DNA of 64,000 nucleotides from Chrysoperla carnea (taxonomy: Eukaryota > Arthropoda > Insecta > Neuroptera > Chrysopidae): positions 51,283,172 through 51,347,171 of the forward strand of contig NC_058339.1 of the NCBI RefSeq assembly GCF_905475395.1, given 5' to 3'. Below, one piece after another: positions 1 to 12,480 of this stretch (positions within the stretch are counted from its first letter, which is position 1; each line of letters opens with the position of its first letter). The notes beneath the pieces are model-generated. The model was not told the origin of the DNA. It saw only the letters and a list, made by a program, of their open reading frames with translations, and did no database searches. A program made the translations under genes and the position numbers.

Positions 1-145
1 GAAAAAATTTTGTCCAAAACTTCATAAAACTTGATCTATGGAATATAAAACGGATTTATAACTCACTCCATCCCTTCCCGTTGACCTTTCGAATACATAA
101 GTCTATATTTTTGGGGAAATGATAAAAAAAGCACATAATATTTAT
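1..145 (+). repeat. Dispersed repeat, family with CATAAGTCTATATTTT core
   Basis: This block shares an AAGTCTATATTTT core and flanking text with blocks at about 7375-7445 (+), 37365-37470 (-) and 57375-57440 (+). The longest match is to the reverse complement of 37365-37470, where similarity runs through a GTTGACCTTT / ATTGACCTTT stretch. No terminal inverted repeat or coding capacity was seen. The copy is cut by the window start. The family class is unknown. Confidence 0.5.
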
Positions 146-3100
146 ATCTACACTAGTTTTAAATTAGTTTTTTGTATCATTAAATTGATCTAAAAAAATT
201 TTGTAGCGAAATTCATGTAGGTATATAATCATTAAGTATTACTAGTCGATTATTAACAGCAATTTAAAAAATATCAATAACAATACTAATTACTCAAAGT
301 TAAATTGCACGCTTATAATATAAAAACAAAAAGACATTGCTGTTCAATAAAATTGAACTAACGATATCGCGGGTCTTATGCCAGAAGGGCACATCCGTCA
401 ATTTGTAATATCTTGCAAGATCTTAGCCTGAAAATATATAGGGTGCGCTATCCTTTATGTCGGTATGTAAACATTGAATAATTGGAGATATTTTTATTCA
501 ATTTTGGCCTTTACAATATTTGGACTAGTTTTTCAATACAACTTCAATCAAATAGCTACCCTTATCAGCCAAAACAAAATAGGCCCTTCTTCTGCGTTTT
601 GGCCCAAATAGTACCTTTTTCGGCATGCAATGGCGTTTCATGGATCTCTTGTGAATTCTACGTTCTTCAAATGCGACAATTTTACCTATAAATGGCGTCA
701 AAGAGTCTGAAATCGGCCTCGTCGGTCATTTGCTTCCAAAAATCAGTTTCAGTGTCAACCATTCGAGTGACTGATTATTGACTGGGCAACCTTCTATGCG
801 ACCACTTCATTCATTGGAACGCTAAGGTAGTTGCTGAACGACAGATCATCTATCTCCCACTGTCTCGTTCTCAATAAAATTTATTTGAGACCAAACGACA
901 AATAGTTTTGTCAGACGTCTGTTGGCCAGGATATTTTCGACGAAACCAGAATTCGCATGTTAAGATAACACAAATGAAAGACTATATTCAATGTGCGTCA
1001 TTATTTCGGTACGTTGTTTTGGTGTGAAGCGATTTATGGTTAAAATTGTACTGAACTGACGTTTTAAAAACATGTCTAATCAACTCAATCAGATGACTTT
1101 CAAAGTTATTCAATGTTTACATACCGACATAAAAAATGATACACTCTGTACATTAGATAATTTCAGTTCTAGTAAGAGAAGTGGCTTTTGTTTAATTCTA
1201 AAAGGAACATGTTTAGAGAAATATATAAAGACCTGTACTAACATTTTTGGAATTACAAACTGTACACACTGTATACAAAAAATATCGACTTTTCGATATA
1301 CTTCATTTATAGAGCGGGCCAATTATATTTTAGCTACAGTGTACAAGAGTATATAATGTATTTCTTCCTACTCTAATAATAATAAATGATTAAATTTGTG
1401 ATTGTAAAAATATTCATTAAGTACCTACTTATTTTATATTTATTATCTTTGATACCTTTTAATTATTACGTAAGCATTCCATTTGATACGTAAGTAATTG
1501 TTTTATGTACTTTAATATCTATAAGGATCGAATATCAACAAGTCTTATACAAAACACATGACCTCTATATACATATATAAATAAAAAGATTAAATTATTT
1601 GTTCGGAAAAGAGAGCTGACACATAGGGAGTCATCGGAATGACATTAATCGTGGAGCATCGAGACACAGAGAACAATTTACTTCTTATTACTTTTTTATT
1701 TCTTCAAATTTTAACTGTGTGATCATAAAAGTCGATGTTTATGAAGGGAAAGGCTACATGACAGATACCATTCCGCAGGAATCATTCATGGGAGAGGAGG
1801 TTCAAATTTTTGTTCATCATATTAAGCCATAAAGATCTAAGGGTTTCATCCAAATTGTTGGGAAAGAGACAAGCAAAATTTGATAAATACAATGATTGAT
1901 ATTCTTATCATATACTATCATCCTTATACTTACATTTTCGTCTTCAACAATTTTAATGCGTATTCCGTACGCGAAATGCCTAGGGTAGCAGGTTTGATAC
2001 CTTGCTACCTACCGTCATAAGTGAATGCAGGTATCTACTTTTTTCACCTACTTTATGAAACATACTGTATATTTTTACCATTCTTAAAAAATTTTTAAGT
2101 TTTTAAAATTATTATTCACATGAATTTGAATTCTCTTCTCTTCTTTAATTGAAGACTACAAAAAAACTTTTATACGGGGTGTCACCCTAATCAAAATGTT
2201 TCAACTTTATCATAGAAATTTTCATAGTTTCTCAAATCCTTGCAATGGTGTACCTAAAATACTAATCTAATTTTTAACTCTATTTATAGATTTTACTTTA
2301 TTTTCACTAGCAGGAACAATTTAACGGAAGTCAAATTGCATTTTACTTCTAAAATATAACAGAGGAACAGGATACGAGGGGAGATGTTCTTGTCAAGATG
2401 TGTAGATACTAGATACATCAGAGTTGCCAGAACACCTCTTTTTTTTATCATGCAACTTTTATAACTTTTTTCTCAATAAACAGTTTAAAGATATTCTTCA
2501 GATAGTATATCAAGTGATATTATAGAAAAGACTCGACTATATATACGATAATTTTGAACCTAAAAATACAAAAATTGGTTCCATTTAACCATTGGGTGAG
2601 TAGTTAATCAGATCTGGGGCGTGTAATCGTAAAATGTAACTTTTTTTTTTTTACTTTTTGGATCAAACTAATTTTTTTTATAATCTGGTACAAAAAAAAA
2701 ATTTTTATTTTAATCTTTTTAGTTACCTAGGTAAATTGCAAAAAATAGAATAAACTTTCTTATAAAACTCAGTGGTAGTTATTTACTTTGTGCGAGTTTA
2801 CGCCAAAAAACGGTTGTTAAGACCAGAGCCATTTTTACAAATTTTCAATTTTTATCTGATTTTTTATCAAAGCTCTTTCTGATGAAGTGTGAGTTTTAAA
2901 ATGTATTAATTCATGAACTAAGTCAGAAGTATGCGAAAACAATCTTAAACTGAAAACTACATAGGCCTGCCTATTGGTAAATTGAGTATTGCAGACGTGG
3001 GACACTTTGTCTAATATACAAATGATTGGGTATACAATATATGATTGTAAATGAAACGCAATTCAAATGAAGTATATAAAAGGTTTTTCGTGAACGATTA

Positions 3101-4727
3101 TATCTGAGAACGAAATGTATGGCTATTATCGAGATATTTACCGACTGTATTTTGTATAATATAATAACAACAACGGCAGCCAAAAGTTCTCACCATTCTT
3201 AAATATATTCATACATGTTTGTTTCAATGTATGTACGTTTGTACACTATTATCGAACCATTAAAGAGATAATTTGTCTTTTACGTTTTATAAACATGTTT
3301 AGAAAATGTTTTTTTATTTTTTTATTTTATTTTAATAATATTATCTCTTATTTGAAAAAGTTCCGTATTTATTAAAATTTACAGCTGTACTTCACATCTT
3401 TGTACGCACAGAGCCGTCTTTAACCTTTTGGAAACCCTGGGCAGATAAGAATTTTGGGCATTTTCAACGTTTCTGGTCACGTCATAAACAAATTGATGTT
3501 CAAAAAAATATCTCATTTTTCTATCACGAAATACAAAATATGAGCATTTAGTTTTCCTTAGATAAGTTTTTCGACTTAGTGTGCTTTATTGAATAATTAT
3601 TGAATGTCCTTGCCGCTATTTTGAGATAGACAAATCTAATTTTTTTCAATGTTTAATTGAACTTAATAAAATTATATAAAATTAATAAAAGAAACATAAA
3701 TACTTCATAAGTTTGGGGCTAAAAATTTCGAAAATTGCATTATCGTGTACTTAATGCGTAGAATAATTTTTGTGAGAACAGGTTGGAGGCTCCAGTTCAT
3801 CATCATACCTTGGTGAAATGTCTGGAATTCCCAGTGGCAAAAGAGGTGAATTTGTACGCATGAACGATATTTCTTAGTATACCGAGACCCAAGCTCAGCA
3901 AATTTTAATCATGAGATGGACTTTCTGACATTAGAACATACCAGTAGAGTAGTCATCAGTAAACACTTACCCCACGCTTGATTAAATGCCAGCAAATGGT
4001 GGCTTTGAGAGGTATGCCATCTTTCATAAAACCGACCATTTCAAGATTATCTTTCGTCTTCAAAATAACTGTATTACACAGAATCACTGAAATTGCTGGA
4101 AAACAATTGTTTATATGGAAATATTAATAATTTGCAGACTTTTCCGACTAGTTTTACTAGTCATCCTATATCTTTGGTATCTCTTTCAAACTTGTATTTC
4201 AGTTGATTGGACAGATAAACAAACAAATAATTTCCTTTTAAATAATATAAATCAACACCGCTTTTTGACGATCAATTTATTTGACTCTATTAAATATCTA
4301 TTCCTAAATAAATTGTCGAAAAAACTGTAAAAATTAATTTAATTTAATAGATAAATTCCCACAAAAACCATGTACCTATAATATTTCTAAAAATTAAATT
4401 ACAAAAATTATATCGTTAAAAAAATTATAAATTTTAAAATAAAATTCATTAAATAATTTTAGGAAAAGAAAAAAAAACTTTAATAGTAAAAAATTATATA
4501 ATTGTGCGGTTTAGAGTTGATTGCCACATAATTATTGGTTTTAGTGACAAGCTAAATTTTTTTTTATATTATTTATTAAAAAAATTGTTTGTACTTATAA
4601 CATGCAAATCGTTTAATCATATTGGAATATGCTAAAGAGGTCAGGAAATTGTTCACGATTTGTTATTAATTAAAAAATTCCAAAAATAAAATCCAACTCA
4701 AGGATTTTTGTACTTAATAATTATTAA
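146..4727. other. Gene-free AT-rich stretch
   Basis: No exon, RNA gene or complete mobile element could be supported. Short open frames here have no recognisable motif and no codon-use signal. A weak tRNA B-box-like string (GGTTTGATACC, one base off consensus) lies near 2000 and may be a decayed SINE. The rest looks like unique or heavily decayed AT-rich sequence. Confidence 0.5.
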
Positions 4728-4945
4728 ACCGGCTCAGTGGTCGAGCAGTCTAAGGCGTTAGTCTTTGACCGTTTGGCTACTGACTTGGAGGTTGCGGGTT
4801 CGAGTAAAGCAGCGGCAGTGAGAACAATTATAATTAATAGGGGTGCAGAATTGATCACATTGTCGTCGCTTGGATAAGAACGAACTACCCACATCAAAAT
4901 GTAATTGTAAATATGTATGTTATTAAATAAATAAAGATTAACAAA
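4728..4945 (+). repeat. tRNA-derived SINE-like element (tRNA-Leu-like head)
   Basis: Positions 4730-4812 resemble the 5' part of a tRNA-Leu: an A-box-like GTGGTCGAGCAGTCTAAGGC is followed about 45 bases later by a B-box-like GGTTCGAGT. The 3' half does not pair into an acceptor stem, so this is not a functional tRNA. About 130 bases of unrelated body follow, ending in an AT-rich TTAAATAAATAAAG tail. That is the usual plan of a tRNA-derived SINE. Target duplications are not clear. Confidence 0.5.
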
Positions 4946-6535
4946 TATAGTGTGGGTGGCCTCTGTTATAAGGCGTTTATGTCAGAGAAACGGAGGTTTA
5001 ACGGAGGTTTCGAATTTTATGGACCGTGGTTCTCAATAAACGTTAGTATGAATGATAACTTTCAAAAATTAAAAATTCAATCATATTAGAAAGAAATTTG
5101 ATTAATTAAATGTTTAATTATTATGGCATAATTAATAAATATTAATGGATTTTATTCAGCTGTTACTACGAGGTTAATAAGCTTGCCAACATCTTAGAGG
5201 AAGAACCGTATAAATATTGCATGTACAAGCTACAAAAAAAAACTGTGAGAAAGTATTACTTCCATGAGCCTAAGGGCAGCCACGTTTTATGTAAGCTAAT
5301 TTTGTTCATGTTATAAATTCTCCTCACTTAGAATTACAATTTTTTATTGTTTTATTAAGCCATAGAATAAGTTATTAAAATATATGTCAAAATGTGGGCT
5401 CTGAGGTGTATACAATGGAGTGTCAGGTCTAATTAATTCACAACTCTAAGCTTCGTTGAAATATTATTTTTATTTTCTTTTCTCCCTTTGTTTTTTTAGT
5501 CCCTTTTTTAAGTCTTCGTAAATTCACTTGGGGCCCTTATTTGGTTCCCTATTACGAGGACCAAGTGAGCAACTGCTCATTTACCATCGCTAAAATCCAC
5601 CACTGGAAAAATTTATAGTATCTTGAATCCAAATTTATATTTATGTGCTTTTTAAAACCAGGCAATAAAATATCACAAAATTTAGTTCATACCTTATATC
5701 AATGGCTCATTATGCTGTTAGATTCAAGGTACGTGGCTTTGCGTGTTTGAAACTTTACCTCTTCAAGACTTAACGTTATGTTTAAAACTGGAGTATGGTA
5801 TAACAACTTACTGATTTATAAAACAATATGCAATAATTATCTTATAAATAGACAGAAGAATATTTTTTACTTTCTTTCTAAACTACATTGACTTCATTCT
5901 TTAGCCTACCTGATTTCTAATAAAATACCTTCATTTTAATAAAAATTCTGTTCAGTAAATATCAACATCTGTCAAGAAATGCAGAATGATTCAAGGTATA
6001 TTGTTCTCTAGGTATTATATCTTACTCTTCATGGTAAACTTTCAAGTGAAAATAATCACTGTTGGTGGAACACATGAACCTAAGTTTACTTAAGCCAGCT
6101 AGAACTAATGCAAATTTTATTTTACGATTTGCACCATATAAGCGGCCAGAAATAAAGCATGTTAAATAAAACATATAATAAAGACATAAGCAGAGCCAAC
6201 ACACCCTAAAGAAACTTTAAACATGACTTGAAAATTGTTGAATATTGACAGCCTGTAACATTTGCCTAACAGAGCCACACACAATTATTCATTATATCAA
6301 AATCCCCACCAATATTTTGGCAAAATAATCCTCCTCCACACATTATTATTATTGGAGTAGGTACTTGTATAGGTATGCGTAGTAAAATAAATTGTGTTAT
6401 TAAATAAATAAGAAAAAAAAATGAACGCATACCGAACGAACGATTCCAAAAAAAATAAAACTAGTGAGCAACAGACCTCCATCACTAAAGTCATATTTTC
6501 CTCTTATTCCATGATTCTTAATGTTAAAACTACCT
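4946..6535. other. Gene-free stretch
   Basis: No supported gene. A short block around 5530-5610 with an imperfect hairpin (CACTTGG / CCAAGTG) looks like the worn end of a dispersed repeat, but no second copy was found here to prove it. Confidence 0.4.
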
Positions 6536-7123
6536 TTAAGGTAGTACGTGCGCCAAGGCAAGTTTAGATTTGTGGTTGAAATTGTTTGTACCTTATTTTC
6601 AATTTTTATTGATGAATTTTGTTGCAACTTCATGAATGTTGACGAAAAATAAAAATACAATTTTTCGATATCTGCCTTGATTTTCGATATATCGAAAGCT
6701 AAATAATTAAACAAAATTTTCAATTTTCGTTATCTTGAAAATTACTCCAGATATCGAAAAAATGTATTCTTACTTGTCGTCTTATATTTTCAAGTTATAA
6801 CATAATTCACCATAAAAATTGAAAATATAAATTTATTTAAATTTGTGTACCCACTACCGTGTTTATACGCCCTTAATTAGTCGGGCACAACGGGTTTTTT
6901 GTTTTCAATAATTTATTAAGGTTTTAACTTTAATTTAAATAGCTTGGTTTAATTTCCACTCACTAGTTTTGGAGAAATCTATGAAAACATATCATCCATT
7001 TACCGTTTTCCCAATATGCCTACATTTGAAATCATTTATTTATTATATATTAGCCCAACTTCATATACAAAAAAATCAAGTCGATTATCCACAATTTTAC
7101 ATCTGGCACTCGTACATCCTTAA
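6536..7123 (+). mobile_element. Non-autonomous TIR transposon, TTAA-flanked family, copy 1
   Basis: The block starts TTAAGGTAGTACGTGCGCCA and ends with the complement of TTAAGGATGTACGAGTGCCA, so it has terminal inverted repeats of about 20 bases beginning at TTAA. The interior is AT-rich and carries the string CACTACCGTG followed by CCTTAATTAGTCGGGCACAA. Clearly similar blocks in the same orientation lie at 26051-26621 and 37830-38450. It has no transposase, so it would depend on another element. TTAA at both ends recalls piggyBac-type target use, but the inner terminal bases are GG rather than the usual CC, so the superfamily is open. Confidence 0.7.
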
Positions 7124-7374
7124 TTAAAATAGGGTTTGGGATTGTCTTTTCATATTTTTGAACACGATAAAAATTTACATAAATAGGCGGAAAAAGGGAA
7201 AAGTCGACACTATTACAAATTTTGAACCTTATGATTCGTAGGACTGTAGAAGTGCGTAAATTCTTAAAAAAGCGAAAAAATTATTATATTTCGTTTTAAA
7301 AAAATAAGTAGGGGTTCCAAAAAGCACTCATTTTCCCATTAATTTATTGATTTCAGCTATCTTAATGAATTTGG

Positions 7375-7445
7375 AGTCACCCCGTCGACCTTCAATACTT
7401 AAATAAGTCTATATTTTTGTAGAAAATATGATTGAAAAACACAAG
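7375..7445 (+). repeat. Dispersed repeat fragment (CATAAGTCTATATTTT family)
   Basis: It shares CCCGTCGACCTT followed by AATAAGTCTATATTTTTG with the block at the window start and with 37365-37470 on the other strand. It is a short fragment with no terminal structure. Confidence 0.4.
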
Positions 7446-7976
7446 CAACGAAGAAGATAAAATGCCATCATATTATTATGATTATTATTATTATAATTGT
7501 GATCTTGGGGTCAAATACCAAACTTTAAATTAAATGGTTTCATTATATAAACATTTTCTATAAACAATACACCTTTATGTATTGTACATATACATTTCTA
7601 TTGAACGTTCATGAAATCTTTAAGGTTCGGTGTTTTAACATATTCTTCGAAAAATATCCATGACCAAGATTGCAGGAAACCTTAAGACCGCATTTATAAA
7701 AATATTATTATTTGTTACTTACACGAAACCAATTTGAAGTCACAGATAGTGCAATGCTGTCATAAACAAGAAAATAATTGTTTCTTTAATAATATATGAA
7801 GCTTTCTATAAGCTACAAAAATTTCATAAAAATTCCTAATTTAATTAGAAGTGGATAATAAATCGTGATGTCGAATTGGCCACTAGACTTGATACCATGA
7901 CATAATTTGAAAGTGAAGTTAATATTAATTTAAAAACGAAAAAGTTACAAACAATCAAAGGTTGCCCATCTCCTTT

Positions 7977-8100
7977 AACGTTCATATCTTGCATACTAGC
8001 AAAGATTTTTAAAAACCAATTGCACTTTTCTGCACGACCAATGAGAATTCTTCACCTAAGGTGATTAAAAAAATTTAATCCGATCCCCTTTTACATTTAA
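7977..8100 (+). repeat. Dispersed repeat, direct copy of 56578-56700
   Basis: About 120 bases align with 56578-56700. Shared strings include ACGTTCATAT, AAAAACCAAT, CACTTTTCTG and ACTTCACCT or TTCTTCACCT. It is non-coding, of unknown class, and probably a fragment of a longer interspersed repeat. Confidence 0.45.
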
Positions 8101-8339
8101 AATCGGTTATAACGACGTACCGGTTATATTGAAAAAATAGAATGTGACAGAATGAATCTCTCAATGCAACCGTTCTGAAGGGCTAAATATATTAGTTGAC
8201 TATATTTGGAAATCAAGATTGTAAATTATTCTTGTGTGGAATAATTAATAAAAATTACAATATATCAAAGCTGTCTAAGAGCTCACCTAGCGATGTTTTA
8301 TTTTACCAAACCGATAAGGATAGAACGTTCAGAACACCG

Positions 8340-8419
8340 ATGGTGGAAACGCAATTAAGTTAAGTTATATATCCATTCTGACTATGTAATATAAATTTAT
8401 TAGCGATTCCACCATATGT
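8340..8419. mobile_element. Small palindromic MITE-like hairpin, copy 1
   Basis: The left arm ATGGTGGAAACGCAATTAAG and right arm AATTTATTAGCGATTCCACC can pair imperfectly around a loop of about 35 bases. The same arm pattern (GGTGG-AACGC against GCG-TCCCACCAT) occurs at 36016-36106, 27887-27975 and, interrupted, at 17863-18275. It carries no protein. Confidence 0.45.
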
Positions 8420-9743
8420 ATTAAACTAATTGATTTTCGAATTTTTAACATTATATGTTACGTTGGTATAATCGGGGAACAGAAAATTGAGAATTACTGG
8501 CAGGGGGTGTAGTAGGTGAAGGGGGACAGCTGATAGACATTAATCTTGTTACAATAGAAATTGTGAAAATACGAGACGAAATTGCATAAATAATATTTTT
8601 TAAATAATTATTAATTACTTATTTAAATTTGTTAAACAATAGTATTAAATTTTCAATGTGTGTGATATACTGTACAATCCATAGACTTATATGCCCACCC
8701 ACACAATTCTATTGATAAAGTAATGTGTCGTAACTATGACAACTCCCTGAAATAAAACCCAATAATTGATGTAAGTTGCGTCAGGATCACACATTCAACC
8801 AATTTTTGAGATTGGAAGAAAAAGGGTCAGTCTATGTTCCTATGTAGATTAACAAGAATGAATTATTTCTCAATATTTTATAAACACTTTGTAGATAGTA
8901 ATAATAAGTATACAATAACCATACCTGTACCATACAAGAATCCATATAGGTATTGATAAGTATTTCTCACGTACGTCCAGCGTATTTCCACCGGCCGGTT
9001 GGTTGATTACGACCTCTATAGGTCGCATATATATATAAAGGGTCAAATCTCCGCCTATTGCACGCAACCCACAAATATATAGCAATAATAATATTGTATA
9101 TAAATTGATGAACGCATGCGCATTCAATAATGTGTGTGTGTGTGTGTATCACAATGTCTTTATATTAAGTTTAATTAAATAATCTCTGCGAGTTGTTTGT
9201 TCCTAAGAAATAGATTTTTGATATTAAAAAGTATTAAGAGAAAATAAGACGGAATAGGTATATTTAGATTTGTATGGTAATCCTTCCCCATACTAGGATG
9301 AACAAATTAATGTACATGACGAGCCAATAAAACTGTGATTGCAATTCTATCCTTAACGAAATTTATCGTTATCTTTAAGCTTAACTTACGGCATTCAGTC
9401 TTACGTTTATAATGACATCATGACAACATTTGTATATAGATCTACTATCTAGACTAAGCCTTTAGCAAAAAAGCTATCAAAGTGCTTTTAAAAACTTGCA
9501 GAATATGGGGGCTGAACATAAATGAAAAGTATACTTGAATTTTTAGATATGAAAAATCTAAACGATATAGTATAGAATCGGTTTTCCTATGTTCAGAGGC
9601 GGATTGAATCTAAAGAGCGTCCAAGTTAATCACTTCATCGGCGCCTAACTAACTCTTTGTTTAAAATCTTCCATGCTCGCGCCCTTTTGTAACCTCACAC
9701 GTTTAGGGACGTGTCTAGTTTGTCTAGTTTGTCTAGATAGAAC
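8420..9743. other. Gene-free stretch with a (TG)n microsatellite
   Basis: No supported gene. A perfect TG dinucleotide run lies at about 9131-9147. Short open frames on the minus strand around 8870-9150 have no recognisable motif. Confidence 0.5.
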
Positions 9744-10145
9744 ATGGCTGACTAACCCTGTTCTTATATTTAACTGACTGTCATAACTATTATTTATATG
9801 CAATATACAAGCTGTATAAAAATTTTTAGCTTTAATAAACTCATTTAAATACCACGGAAATCATAAATGAATCTTACTTATTTATTGTTCATAAATAAGG
9901 GCTGACTGACCAGGCCTGTTCTAATATCTAACTGACTGACAATCATAACTGTTATTTATATGGAATATACAATATGTATAACAATTTTCAGCTTTTGTAA
10001 ATTCATGTTAGTACCACGTAAAGCTGCACCGTTTCGATAGCATTTATCTGACCCCTGTTCTATCGTTCGCTTGACTGACCGCAGTATGTGTGTGTACACA
10101 ACTACTATAACCAAACCTCAAATGATCAGCTTTAGTAAATTCAAC
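9744..10145 (+). repeat. Degenerate tandem repeat, about 150-base period
   Basis: Three successively decayed units begin near 9744, 9898 and 10045. Each opens with a GACTGAC/CTGACC...CTGTTCT motif, continues with TAACTGACTG-type text and TCATAACTATTATTTATATG in the first two, and ends with a CAGCTTTAGTAAATTCA-type string. The unit is non-coding. Similarity is clearest between units 1 and 2. Confidence 0.6.
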
Positions 10146-10783
10146 GAATTTTTTTTTTGGTCAGTTTCTTCCATTATAGTGTTTGGTCTTTTAGAAAGAA
10201 AATTATGTTAGATTGTTTCAATTTTTTTAATATTGAAGTGTACAATCTACATACATGGTAAAGACGAACCAAGAGAAGAACCACACAATGTCTATAATCA
10301 GAAATGATGATCATTCATCGTCTTGCACTAATTACAGGTCAGCTTTGTGAAATATCGTGAACTATGTGTTATTTAATATTTATTAAAGTTTAACTAAATT
10401 AAAATTAACATTACAACAACACAACACACATTTAAAAAAACCATTTGGAATTTTTTTTTTTTTTTAAATAATTATATAGTTTGATATTAGGAGGTATAGT
10501 ATGATGCATGCGTTCGTACAATACCGAAAATTTTTTAGATAGATAGCTATTAAAAAATTTAATGTGGGTTATTTATTAAATTCAACACCAAACCGGACAT
10601 GAAATTGTGTCATCACACCCATTGAATAGTTTTCATTTAATAGATAAATTGTTAAGAGTTCATTAAAAAATAAATTACATTGTTCCCGATTCCTTTGACC
10701 TAAAGAGACAATAGGGTAAGATTTCTCTCTAAAGTCCAGTGTATCTTGAATCATTATGTACTTTCTCGGCTGATATTGTTATT

Positions 10784-11288
10784 TATAGACCACAAGCCCA
10801 TGCTGACATTTTTCGGGTGAAATGATCCACCAAGAAACATGCTGAAAAAGATGCTCTTATATTGTCAGTTTTGCGCGGTACATATAAGTACAGGTGAAAA
10901 TATGGATGTCACACCCCTTGGTATCTCACAACTGCAACAGCAAATATATACGGCATTGCTGGATGCTAACTCCATTAGTATTCGAAGCGAATTATATTAA
11001 TGCCGTACAGAAATAAACACGTAGGGTTTCGAAAATTGACGGGAGATCAAAAGTTTTTTTTAACTGCCGGTACCGAAGTTACCGGATTTATTTCTGTGCG
11101 GCATTTATGTAATTTGCTTCGAATACTTATTCAGAGTTACATATTTGCTGGTGCAGGGATGAGATACCAAGGGGTGTGACCTTATTTTTAAATGTAGTTA
11201 CCTGTACTGCGCAAAACTGACGTCAGGATGCTTAAACTTACTTATACATATAGAAGCATCTTTTTCAACATGTTTCCTGATGGTCTAT
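10784..11288. mobile_element. Long foldback element, copy 1
   Basis: Two arms of roughly 200 bases face each other around a centre of about 75 bases. Paired strings include AAACATGCTGAAAAAGATGC with GCATCTTTTTCAACATGTTT, TTTTGCGCGGTAC with GTACTGCGCAAAA, CACCCCTTGGTATCTC with GAGATACCAAGGGGTG, and TGCCGTACAGAAATAAA with TTTATTTCTGTGCGGCA. The right arm lacks about 35 bases near its outer end. A second copy is at 41614-42095. It has no coding capacity and looks like a foldback/MITE class element. Confidence 0.75.
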
Positions 11289-12480
11289 TATTGAAATGAG
11301 AATGCAGCTAGACTGAATTTTATCAAAATTTAGGTAGACTGAAGACTGATCTCCAATGAGATCTTTTTTGTGTAATCACAAAAACATAACAAAGTATTTA
11401 ATACAGATTTTTACATGTAAGTAATGCAGATTTTTCAAAACAAACCATTTTCATCTCTTTAGGAGTAGATTTTCTAAAAAAAAAATTCTGTTTTCATAAG
11501 CGGTTTGGTCTTAAAGCTGTAAAACCCAATCAGACCGACAAACAAACAGGCAGGCAGCCAAACACATAGGCTAAGAGTTACTTTCGCATTTGTAATAGTA
11601 AGGATTTGTTACCCTTGATAAATAGGTATGTGTTTAAACACATTCATGCGTCGAATAAAATATATCGATATTAAAATATTTCTCTCTATAAACTAAGTTT
11701 TCTTTTTTACAAAAATAATTGATTTTTATCTTATAATAATTATAAAAATATCTGTAACATTTTTTTATTTTATTTTTTTTAAATATTTTTATTTTTTTAA
11801 TTTCTTGACATTGTGTTTGCAATAAATTAATTCAACAATAAATTAAATACAATATACAGATAATCTTGTACCTCCCCCCAATACAATAAATAAATGAAGG
11901 AATAAGTATAAGACATTGTTTTTTCATAGGTATATGTTTCTGTTAGTATAGGATATAGATACAGGTATACTAGAAGCATCAGGGAAAACGAATCATATTC
12001 CAGTTTTATAAATAACGTGCTAAGTTTGTAACGATTAGAAATATTGATTGGAGATTGAAAAAATAACATATTTTTCTTAAAATCGATAATTTCATTTTAA
12101 ATTTTCCAAGAATTTTTATTTTGAAAACTAAGCGTCTAGAGAAAGAATTACAAGAGTAATTTTTTGCTTAAAACTGATTCAGAAATATTTTTTATTTTGA
12201 AAATATTCAAAATTTTGTACTTTGCACAACACTCGATCTCGATGCTTCTTATTGAAATGGGATTGTTAATTAAACACTTGTTAGATTTGTTAATCTAACA
12301 CAAAGCGTTTTTTGGGTTATCAACGTTTCGAAAATAGCAATCCTATTAACAATAGTATATATAATATCAGCAAGTTTATTTCAGACTTGGCCCATACCTA
12401 GCCCAGGCTAAGTTCAGACCTTAGCTCAGGTCTACCTCAGCTCCGGGCCATTTCAGTCTTAGTATCTGTATTAATATTTC
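11289..12480. other. Gene-free stretch; repeat tail near 11520-11605
   Basis: No supported gene. The reverse complement of 11520-11605 (TTACTATTACAAATGCGAAA then repeated TGTTTG/TGCCTG units) resembles the end of a widespread arthropod interspersed repeat known for TTATAAATGCGAAAGT. The rest is AT-rich with no structure that I can name. Confidence 0.4.

Noticed and set aside
1072-1356. 94-codon frame as a possible gene
   Set aside because: No motif, no splice context, AT-driven composition and an equally long minus-strand frame at the same place.
4730-4812. tRNA-Leu gene
   Set aside because: A- and B-box text is present but the acceptor and anticodon stems do not close, and a SINE-like body and AT tail follow.
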